Shown: positions 1-5,712 of the stretch, one piece after another
Layout of the letters: each line of letters begins with the position of its first letter
Numbering within the stretch: the first letter of the stretch is position 1
From: Chitinophagaceae bacterium
GTDB lineage: Bacteria > Bacteroidota > Bacteroidia > Chitinophagales > Chitinophagaceae
NCBI GenBank assembly: GCA_020846105.1
Contig: JADLEN010000150.1
Coordinates: forward strand, 1-5,860
Length of the DNA: 5,860 nt
Direction of reading: 5' to 3'
Translations under genes and position numbers: made by a program
The notes under the pieces: model-generated
The model's input: only the letters and a program-made list of their open reading frames with translations
Told to the model about the DNA's origin: nothing
The model's database searches: none

Positions 1-72
1 AGGGTTCATTGAAGACATTGTTAAATGCAAAAATACGAAGCACAAAATTCATCCTCGCACTATCAATAGCCC

Positions 73-80
73 TAAATTTG
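73..80 (+). promoter_or_regulatory. Putative Bacteroidota -7 element for the DUF1572 gene
   Basis: TAAATTTG matches the Bacteroidota -7 consensus TAnnTTTG at every fixed position. It lies 15 bp before the ATG at 96, which implies a very short leader containing the purine-rich run AAAAAAGGAAAAGG. No clear TTG-type -33 element is visible about 20 bp upstream, so this rests on the -7 match and its position alone. Confidence 0.4.
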
Positions 81-95
81 CAAAAAAGGAAAAGG

Positions 96-656
96 ATGGC
101 ATTTTTAGAAAGTACGCTTCAACAATTTCAATACTACAAACTACTTGCCGAAAAAGCAATGGCAAAAGTAACCGATGAACAATTAAATATCAAACCCAAT
201 GCAGATACCAATAGCATAGCTATAATAGTGCAACACTTATATGGCAATATGCGCAGTAGATGGACTGATTTTAAAACGACTGATGGAGAAAAGCCTTGGC
301 GGAAACGAGATGAAGAATTTGACGAAATTATAATGGCTCGCAATGTTCTGATGCAAAAATGGGAAGACGCTTGGCAATGCCTATTTACTGCAATTGCAAA
401 TACGCAAGAGGCCGAACTGAGTAACATTATTTATATCCGCAATGAGGGGCATACCATCCAAGATGCTTTTCTAAGACAGATTGCGCATTATAGCTACCAT
501 GTTGGGCAAATTGTTTTTCTTGCCAAAACATTTAGCCCAGGAGATTGGGAAAGCTTGTCGATAGCAAAAGGCCAATCAGAGGTGTATAACAGTAAAAAAT
601 TTAAAGAAGAAAAATCAGAAAAGCATTTTACCAAAGAGTGGCTTGCCAAAAAATAA
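96..656 (+). CDS. DinB/YfiT-like DUF1572 family protein
   Basis: Predicted cytoplasmic four-helix-bundle protein of 186 aa in the DinB/YfiT-like superfamily. Members carry a metal site made of three histidines; the biochemical role of the DUF1572 branch is not established, and thiol-dependent S-transferase activity is known only for some relatives. Visible in the sequence are an N-terminal helix, His47 in a QHLYGN segment, a PWRKRDEEF segment near residue 70, and the pair His131/His135 in HYSYHVGQIVFLAK. The C-terminal LSIAKGQSEVYN segment near 154-165 is typical of the family. His47, His131 and His135 are the likely metal ligands. The frame is open back to a TTG at 9, but the ATG at 96 is preferred: it follows a purine-rich stretch and a -7 element, and it gives the usual family length. 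The earlier 29 codons do not resemble the family. The gene converges on the phosphatase gene with 5 bp between stops. Family call secure, function unknown. Confidence 0.88.
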   Translation: MAFLESTLQQFQYYKLLAEKAMAKVTDEQLNIKPNADTNSIAIIVQHLYGNMRSRWTDFKTTDGEKPWRKRDEEFDEIIMARNVLMQKWEDAWQCLFTAIANTQEAELSNIIYIRNEGHTIQDAFLRQIAHYSYHVGQIVFLAKTFSPGDWESLSIAKGQSEVYNSKKFKEEKSEKHFTKEWLAKK

Positions 657-661
657 GCACC

Positions 662-1312
662 CTAACTAAAATCTTTTGCAACATCAATTACTTCAAGACT
701 TCGTACTTTTTTATCTGCAGCCGCAAACCTTGCATCATGGTAATGTAGCGCATCTGGCACAGCTATTACACGCATACGCGCCGCCTTGGCAGCTATAATT
801 CCATTAAAAGAGTCTTCAAAAACAATACAGGTCAACGGATTGCTTCCTAGTTGTGCTGCACAATGCAAAAACACAGCCGGGTGAGGCTTGCCAAAACCAA
901 CAGTATCGGCAGATGACAATTCTGAAAAGTAATCCTTTATTTCAAAATGCTCAATTAAGGCATAGAGCATGCGCGTGGGCGATGATGTGGCAACACCTAA
1001 TTTATATCCTTTCGTTTTAAGTGTATCAAGCAGTGCTATTGCACCGGGCATTACCCTTGCTTCGGCTTTCGAAAGCTCGATGATGTCATCTACGATTTCT
1101 TCTGATACCGTTTCTACAGAAGCTCCTTGCCAAGGATATTTTATAGCCCAATAAGCCACCACCTCATGAATTTTCAAGCCAGTAGTTTCTTTAAATTGCT
1201 GTGCTTGGATAGGGATATGATGTCGCTCGGCTATGCGCAACATACTCTTGCTCCAAAGGGGTTCTGTGTCTAATAGTAGCCCATCCATGTCAAATATTAC
1301 TGTGTCTATCAT
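662..1312 (-). CDS. hxpB: HAD-family sugar/hexitol phosphatase, HxpB (YniC)-like
   Basis: Predicted cytoplasmic Mg-dependent phosphatase of 216 aa that hydrolyses sugar or hexitol phosphates (E. coli HxpB/YniC acts on 2-deoxyglucose-6-P and hexitol phosphates). All HAD motifs are present. Motif I is DMDGLLLDTEP, with nucleophile Asp8 and acid/base Asp10. Motif II is the Ser in GVATSSP (Ser110). Motif III is Lys142 in GKPHP. Motif IV is Glu166-Asp167 in VFEDSFNG. Residues 18-85 form the helical cap that sets substrate range. Several stretches read like E. coli YniC from memory: the KYPWQG cap segment, SSPTRML, PLTCIVFEDS and AAKAARMRVIAVP. The frame extends to a TTG at 1336, but the ATG at 1312 places motif I at the normal distance from the N-terminus. 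The gene diverges from the M16 operon. A beta-phosphoglucomutase-like activity is the main alternative; motif I followed by LLLDTE and the overall match favour HxpB. Substrate not proven. Confidence 0.87.
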   Translation of the reverse strand: MIDTVIFDMDGLLLDTEPLWSKSMLRIAERHHIPIQAQQFKETTGLKIHEVVAYWAIKYPWQGASVETVSEEIVDDIIELSKAEARVMPGAIALLDTLKTKGYKLGVATSSPTRMLYALIEHFEIKDYFSELSSADTVGFGKPHPAVFLHCAAQLGSNPLTCIVFEDSFNGIIAAKAARMRVIAVPDALHYHDARFAAADKKVRSLEVIDVAKDFS

Positions 1313-1333
1313 GCTCGTTTTCGAATTGTGTTG

Positions 1334-1341
1334 CAAATATC
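1334..1341 (-). promoter_or_regulatory. Weak -7-like element for the phosphatase gene
   Basis: Read on the minus strand this is GATATTTG, one mismatch (the first base) from TAnnTTTG. It ends 21 bp before the ATG at 1312, a geometry similar to the -7 element on the opposite strand at 1417-1424. No convincing -33 element is visible. Tentative. Confidence 0.25.
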
Positions 1342-1416
1342 AAACTTTGACGGGGGAGTTTCGGGGGATTTTCGGTAGAAAGAAAAAATAATACTAATTT
1401 CTAAAGCTTAAATTGA

Positions 1417-1424
1417 TAATTTTG
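1417..1424 (+). promoter_or_regulatory. Bacteroidota -7 element for the M16 protease operon
   Basis: TAATTTTG is a perfect match to the TAnnTTTG consensus, 23 bp before the ATG at 1448. The leader between them is AT-rich and has no Shine-Dalgarno sequence, as is common in this phylum. The -33 region is only weakly matched (ATTTC around 1397-1401). The short divergent region leaves this as the only good promoter for the two-gene protease operon. Confidence 0.5.
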
Positions 1425-1447
1425 CAGCTCAAAATGCACTATTTTTT

Positions 1448-2821
1448 ATGAAGTTTAAAGCTTTTTATGCGTTACTACTGGGCACTTCCCTACTAGCTAC
1501 GCCATCAATGGCACAGACCAAAACTGCGGCTACTACTGCCAAGGGTACTGCTGGCCAAGGTAACATCAAGTTTACAGAATTTGATTTGGCAAATGGCCTA
1601 CATGTCATCTTACACGAAGACCATGCAACACCTATCGTTACTGTTTCGGTGATGTACCACGTTGGTTCTAAAAATGAAGACCCTCAGCGTACAGGTTTTG
1701 CACATTTTTTTGAACATTTATTGTTTGAAGGCAGTGAGAATATAGGTCGTGGAGAATATATGAAATTGGTACAGGCCAATGGTGGACAGCTCAACGCCAA
1801 CACTTCTCAAGACCGTACTTTTTACTTCGAAACCCTACCTTCTAACCAATTGGAGCTTGCCTTGTGGATGGAGTCTGAGCGTATGTTTCAGGCAAAAATT
1901 GATGACATAGGTGTAGAAACACAGCGCAAAGTAGTGAAGGAAGAAAAGAAACAAAGTTTTGACAACCGCCCTTATGGTCAGTTGCTCAACGTAGTTTTCG
2001 ACAACCTATTTACAGTACACCCTTATCGCTGGAGCCCTATTGGCAAAGAACAATACATAGATGAGGCAAAGATTACAGAGTTTATGGACTTTTATAAAAC
2101 CTTCTATGTACCCAACAATGCCGTATTGGTAATTGGTGGCGATATCACAGAAGCTACTGCAAGACCATTGATCGAAAAGTATTTTGCTACTATACCCAAA
2201 GGCACCAAAGAAATACCACGCCCTACACAAGTAGAGCCTGCCCAAACAGCCGAAAAGCGCGTTACATTCTACGACAATGTACAATTACCAGCTGTAATAT
2301 TTGCTTATCACGGAGCAGCAATGGGTACCGATGATTTTTATGCACTTCAATTATTGAACCAATTATTGTCGCAAGGCAAGAGCTCTCGTTTCCAAAAAGA
2401 AATTGTAGACAAAGAGCAGAAAGCACTTGCCGTAGGTGCATTTGCATTGCCCAATGAGCAGCCTGGCGCTGTTATGATGTTTGGTATAGCCAACATGGGT
2501 GTGAAACCAGAAGAGCTAGAAAAAACAATGGATGCTGAAATAGCTAAAGTATTAGCTACCCCACTCACAGACATGGAATACAAAAAATTGATGAACCAAG
2601 CCGAAAATGATTTTGTAAGCCAAAACAGCCGTGTGGCAGGTATTGTAGAAAACCTTGCTACTAACTATACTTATTTCCGCGATGCCAATCTTGTAAACAC
2701 AGAATTGAGCAAATACAACAAAGTGACCAAAGAAGATTTGCAACGTGTAGCTAAAAAATACTTCACAAAGGAAAATCGTTTGGTGGTTTACTATTTGCCA
2801 AAAGCCGAAGAAAAGAAATAA
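1448..2821 (+). CDS. Secreted M16 zinc peptidase, catalytic subunit
   Basis: Predicted periplasmic metalloprotease of the pitrilysin/insulinase family (M16), 457 aa. A signal peptide covers residues 1-22, with likely cleavage between Ala22 and Gln23. The N-terminal M16 domain (about 44-190) has the inverted zinc motif HxxEH as His86-Phe-Phe-Glu89-His90. The third ligand is probably Glu166 in KVVKEEKK, the usual 76 residues after the second His. An M16_C domain follows (about 198-375; FYKTFYVPNNAVLVIGGD near 215-232), then a last helical stretch to about 450. At the place where the partner subunit has its Arg/Tyr pair, this protein has Lys322 and Val329. It therefore seems to lack half of the substrate-binding apparatus, which the downstream gene would supply. 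Length suits a single-chain M16B half-enzyme. It is the first gene of an operon with a 50 bp gap to the next. Start chosen because it begins the signal peptide. Substrate unknown. Confidence 0.93.
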   Translation: MKFKAFYALLLGTSLLATPSMAQTKTAATTAKGTAGQGNIKFTEFDLANGLHVILHEDHATPIVTVSVMYHVGSKNEDPQRTGFAHFFEHLLFEGSENIGRGEYMKLVQANGGQLNANTSQDRTFYFETLPSNQLELALWMESERMFQAKIDDIGVETQRKVVKEEKKQSFDNRPYGQLLNVVFDNLFTVHPYRWSPIGKEQYIDEAKITEFMDFYKTFYVPNNAVLVIGGDITEATARPLIEKYFATIPKGTKEIPRPTQVEPAQTAEKRVTFYDNVQLPAVIFAYHGAAMGTDDFYALQLLNQLLSQGKSSRFQKEIVDKEQKALAVGAFALPNEQPGAVMMFGIANMGVKPEELEKTMDAEIAKVLATPLTDMEYKKLMNQAENDFVSQNSRVAGIVENLATNYTYFRDANLVNTELSKYNKVTKEDLQRVAKKYFTKENRLVVYYLPKAEEKK

Positions 2822-2871
2822 TTTTTTAGATCAAAGTCAATTCCTTGTTTTTACACAAAAGAAAATACGCA

Positions 2872-4953
2872 ATGAAAAAAATAACATTATCAATTATAGC
2901 TCTAGCGCTTACAGCAAGCTCTTGGGCACAAACTTTAGACCGTAGCCAAAGACCTAAACCAGGCCCGGCGCCCGAGGTCAAATTGGGTAAAACCGAATCT
3001 TTTACTTTGCCCAACGGGCTCAAAGTATTTGTGGTAGAAAATCACAAATTACCTACCCTTTCTATTTCGCTACAGCTCGATATCCGTCAGGAGCTACAAG
3101 GCTCAATGGCCGGCTACTCCGACTTTGTAGGCGAGCTACTAGCTAGCGGCACCAAGACACGTAGTAAAGACAAACTCAATGAAGAGATTGACTTTATTGG
3201 GGCAAGTATTTCTGCAAATGCCGAAGGCGCTTTTGCTTATGGTCTAAAAAAGAACCAAGCAAAAATGATGGAAATCTTGAGCGACATGATACTAAACTCC
3301 AGCTTCAAACAAGAAGAACTGGATAAGCTAAAGACCCAAACCTTATCGGGACTAGAAACCAGCAAAAACGACCCAGATGCCATGATGGGCAATGTAGAAA
3401 AAGTGCTGAACTATACTACCAACCACCCCTACGGCGAAGTAGAAACCGAAGCTACCATCAAGGCCATTACGCTAGAGCGTTGCAACCAATATTACCAAAC
3501 CTACTTTCGCCCAAACGTAGCCTATATGGCTATTGTAGGCGATGTGACGGCAGCCGAAATAAAACCACTTGTAGCCAAATACTTTGGTGCTTGGGTAAAA
3601 AAAGACGTGCCTGTAGCCTTGTATAGCGAGCCCGAAGCACCCTTGTCGCCAAAGGTAGCTTTTGTACCACGCGATGCCTCTGTACAAAGCGTTATTAGCG
3701 TTACCCGCCCAATAGACTTGAAACCCGGCACACAAGACGTGTTTGCCGCAAGCGTTGCCAATACCATATTGGGCGGTGGCTCTCAAGGTCGTTTGTTTCT
3801 AAACCTTCGTGAGAAAAAAGCCTGGACTTATGGCTCTTACTCTAGCCTTAGCCCCAACCCATTGGTAGGTGCATTTAGTGCCGAAGCCAAAGCGCGCAAC
3901 CCTGTAACGGATAGCTCTGTAGCCGAAATTTTGGCAGAAATGAGCCGCATGCAAACCGAAGACGTAGACCAAGAGTCTTTGCAAAATACCCTGAATTATA
4001 TCAGCGGCAACTTTGCCATAAGCCTAGAAGCGCCGCAGCGTGTAGCACAATTTGCCATCAATATCGACCGCTACAAATTGCCTGCCGACTATTACCAAAC
4101 TTACCTCAAAAAGCTAAACGCAGTAACCATTGCCGACGTGAAAGCTGCTGCTCAGAAATACATGAACCCCCGCAATATGAACATCATAGTAGTGGGTAGC
4201 AAAGACGAAGTAGCTAGTAAACTAGGCCGTTTTGCCAAGAACAATATCATTACTTATTACGACAATTACGGCAACGTAATAGTGCCCTCCGAAACAAAAT
4301 CTGCCGGTAACGTAAAAGCAGAAGATATCCTTAAAAACTATGCCAATGCCATAGGCGGCGAAAAAGCCATTAAAGCATTGAAAGATGTAAAAACTATCCG
4401 TAAAGGCACACTACAAGGCGGCGAAATTACCATCATGAACTTCCAAAAAGAAGGTGGTAAAATAAAATCGGTTGTTAATGGTACTTTCAATGGCCAAACC
4501 ATGAACTTGAATCGTATGGTGTTTGATGGCACCAAAGGATACCAAGAAGCACAAGGCAAGAAGAAAAACCTTGAAGCAGACGAAATAGACGAAGCAAAAC
4601 AACAAGCCGATATGCAAGCCGAGCTACACCCCGAAAAATACGGCGTGAAGCGTAGCGTAAAAGGTATCGTACAAGTAAACGGTGCCGATGCTTACTTGGT
4701 AGAAGCTATAGACAAAAGCGGTAAAAAATCATCAGAATATTACGATGTAAAAACAAGCTACCTAGTAAAGAATGTAGGCGCTGGCGAAGGCGAAAATCCA
4801 GGTATGGTATCGGAGTTTGCCGACTACAAAGAAGTGCCAGGCACCAATGGATACAAAATGCCTTATACAATGAAGATGATGGGTGGCGAATTCAAAATCC
4901 AATCTGTAGATGTCAATAAAGGTATTTCGGACAAAGAGTTCGATGTGAACTAG
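2872..4953 (+). CDS. Secreted non-catalytic M16 subunit with C-terminal LolA-like domain
   Basis: Predicted periplasmic partner of the upstream M16 peptidase, 693 aa. A signal peptide covers residues 1-19, with likely cleavage between Ala19 and Gln20. The M16 part spans about 39-455: N-terminal domain, then M16_C from about 195. Where the partner has HxxEH, this protein has Asp84-Phe-Val-Gly-Glu88, so it cannot bind the catalytic zinc. It does have the LREKKAWTYG motif with Arg313 and Tyr320, the R/Y pair that in characterised two-protein M16B enzymes binds substrate from the inactive subunit. Residues 481-693 form an extra domain: a helix (ILKNYANAIGG), then beta-rich sequence ending in YKEVPGTNGYKMPYTM and a final strand with VNKGISDKEF. 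This pattern resembles LolA-like lipoprotein carriers. The frame opens at a TTG at 2845, but the ATG at 2872 starts the signal peptide directly. No promoter is seen in the 50 bp gap, so co-transcription is likely. Confidence 0.92.
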   Translation: MKKITLSIIALALTASSWAQTLDRSQRPKPGPAPEVKLGKTESFTLPNGLKVFVVENHKLPTLSISLQLDIRQELQGSMAGYSDFVGELLASGTKTRSKDKLNEEIDFIGASISANAEGAFAYGLKKNQAKMMEILSDMILNSSFKQEELDKLKTQTLSGLETSKNDPDAMMGNVEKVLNYTTNHPYGEVETEATIKAITLERCNQYYQTYFRPNVAYMAIVGDVTAAEIKPLVAKYFGAWVKKDVPVALYSEPEAPLSPKVAFVPRDASVQSVISVTRPIDLKPGTQDVFAASVANTILGGGSQGRLFLNLREKKAWTYGSYSSLSPNPLVGAFSAEAKARNPVTDSSVAEILAEMSRMQTEDVDQESLQNTLNYISGNFAISLEAPQRVAQFAINIDRYKLPADYYQTYLKKLNAVTIADVKAAAQKYMNPRNMNIIVVGSKDEVASKLGRFAKNNIITYYDNYGNVIVPSETKSAGNVKAEDILKNYANAIGGEKAIKALKDVKTIRKGTLQGGEITIMNFQKEGGKIKSVVNGTFNGQTMNLNRMVFDGTKGYQEAQGKKKNLEADEIDEAKQQADMQAELHPEKYGVKRSVKGIVQVNGADAYLVEAIDKSGKKSSEYYDVKTSYLVKNVGAGEGENPGMVSEFADYKEVPGTNGYKMPYTMKMMGGEFKIQSVDVNKGISDKEFDVN

Positions 4954-4978
4954 AACACCGATAATTTATTTACAATCC

Positions 4979-5015
4979 AAACGCCGCAAACTAATGTTTG
5001 CGGCGTTTTTGTTTT
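4979..5015 (+). terminator. Rho-independent terminator of the M16 operon
   Basis: A perfect 13 bp stem (4979-4991 AAACGCCGCAAAC pairing with 4996-5008) with a TAAT loop is followed by the T-rich tail TTTTTGTTTT. It begins 25 bp after the stop codon at 4953. The A run on the left arm means it could also work weakly on the opposite strand, but no minus-strand gene ends here. Confidence 0.93.
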
Positions 5016-5038
5016 AAGCTGTACAATAATTGCGCCTG

Positions 5039-5071
5039 CCCACGCATAGCGCTACTGCTAGGCTATGCGGG
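5039..5071. repeat. Imperfect hairpin with arms CGCATAGC / GCTATGCG
   Basis: The inverted arms 5043-5050 and 5062-5069 are perfect over 8 bp. They are extended by C5040-C5041 pairing with G5070-G5071 across a bulged A5042. The loop of 11 bases continues the motif: TAGCGCTA at 5047-5054 is itself a palindrome. The tail TATTTTG is too poor in T for a confident terminator. It could be a backup terminator, a protein-binding site or a dispersed repeat; the sequence does not decide. Confidence 0.5.
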
Positions 5072-5238
5072 TATTTTGTGAGGCTACTAAAATTGAAAAT
5101 TCTTTTAAAAATATCTTACTACATTCGCTATAGCGCATTATAGCCTCTTTGCTTCTTTTTTATACTTAAAATGAAAAGAAAAAGGGAGATGAGTAGCGGG
5201 TATAGATAAGTTGGCAGAAACCTTTAAAATAAAGAAAA
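5072..5238. other. AT-rich gap with one short palindrome and no clear gene
   Basis: Between the second hairpin and the small gene at 5239 there is no convincing coding region, RNA gene or consensus promoter. The only structure seen is the 10 bp palindrome CGCTATAGCG at 5126-5135, followed by a partial echo, CATTATAGCC. The 12-codon frame from the ATG at 5171 is too short and has no supporting feature. No full TAnnTTTG element is visible before 5239, so how that gene is transcribed is unclear. Confidence 0.5.
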
Positions 5239-5541
5239 ATGGAATTAAACTCATATTTTGAACTAATCACAAGACAAGGGAAATTAAATAGCATACTAAT
5301 GCTTGGAATAAAGAGAATTGAAACCGACAATTTCGGGACACCACAAGACAATACTGGTTCTTTCTTCCCGAGAATATTTATATACTACTTGAATGACAAT
5401 GTCGTGAAACTGGATTTTGAAAACGATGCAGTGGAACAAGCTAAGGAAGCTTACAGAAGTATTACTAAAATTAGCGAAGAGAATATGAAATACATTGTCG
5501 ACAATAATATGCTTGAACAAGTTTTCAAAATTTCAAAATGA
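5239..5541 (+). CDS. Small orphan protein of unknown function
   Basis: I do not recognise this 100 aa protein. It has no signal peptide, no membrane segment and no cysteine, so it is probably a soluble cytoplasmic protein. The pattern suggests an N-terminal helix and strand (to about residue 27), a glycine/proline-containing loop (33-44), a strand pair around FPRIFIYYLND and NVVKLDF (43-60), and then a helix beginning with acidic residues (EQAKEAYRSI, 66-75) and a second C-terminal helix. The start at 5239 follows an A-rich stretch but no strong ribosome binding site; Met21 is the next in-frame ATG. My hand count for 5281-5520 is 80 G+C in 240 bases (33%), well below the protease gene upstream (59 in 120 at 3541-3660), suggesting a different history. 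The stop TGA overlaps a downstream ATG, and a structured repeat begins about 20 bp later. Coding is likely from length and composition; function is open. Confidence 0.65.
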   Translation: MELNSYFELITRQGKLNSILMLGIKRIETDNFGTPQDNTGSFFPRIFIYYLNDNVVKLDFENDAVEQAKEAYRSITKISEENMKYIVDNNMLEQVFKISK

Positions 5542-5563
5542 CAGACACTACAAGTAAGGCATC

Positions 5564-5704
5564 ATCTAACTGCACCTACAAGAAATTGGCGGTTCAGTGG
5601 TTAAATCAAGCTTTTTACTTCTATCAAAGGTTGTACTTGATTGACAGTGGAGTGTTCCGAAATTACCAACTTCTTGTAGCTGCAAATTATGGGCAATGTT
5701 AATA
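5564..5704. repeat. Long imperfect inverted repeat, attC-like cassette boundary candidate
   Basis: The outer arms 5571-5589 (TGCACCTACAAGAAATTGG) and 5666-5684 pair at 17 of 19 positions. Further inward, CGG 5590-5592 pairs with CCG 5657-5659, and AATCAAG 5604-5610 pairs with CTTGATT 5636-5642. A 25-base centre remains. Immediately outside the left arm is ATCTAAC (5564-5570), which fits the integron consensus RYYYAAC. On the right is GTTAATA (5698-5704), which matches GTTRRRY only at its first five bases. The whole element is 141 bp, within the range of large attC sites. Against a canonical attC, the right side has 13 unpaired bases between arm and GTT while the left has none. A complete 54-codon frame (5538-5702) also runs through it. 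The inverted repeat itself is certain; its role as a recombination site is inference. Confidence 0.75.
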
Positions 5705-5712
5705 CCGATATA

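Noticed and set aside
9..95. N-terminal extension of the DUF1572 gene from a TTG codon at 9
   Set aside because: The added 29 residues do not look like the family, the ATG at 96 gives the usual length, and a -7 promoter element at 73-80 lies inside the extension.
1434..1451. Five-codon frame (ATG CAC TAT TTT TTA TGA) overlapping the start codon of the first M16 gene
   Set aside because: It could be a leader peptide, but five codons arise easily in AT-rich leader sequence and nothing else suggests attenuation or coupling.
2845..2871. Upstream TTG start for the second M16 gene
   Set aside because: It would place nine charged or polar residues before a complete signal peptide that begins exactly at the ATG at 2872.
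5171..5209. Twelve-codon frame upstream of the orphan gene
   Set aside because: Very short, highly basic because it is A-rich, and without a promoter or other support.
5564..5704. Calling the repeat a canonical integron attC site
   Set aside because: The left RYYYAAC fits, but the right GTTRRRY fails at two positions and the spacers next to the arms are unequal (0 versus 13 bases); no integrase gene is in the window.
5564..5704. CRISPR array or insertion-sequence ends
   Set aside because: There is a single inverted repeat with no regularly spaced direct repeats, no transposase frame between the arms and no target-site duplication.
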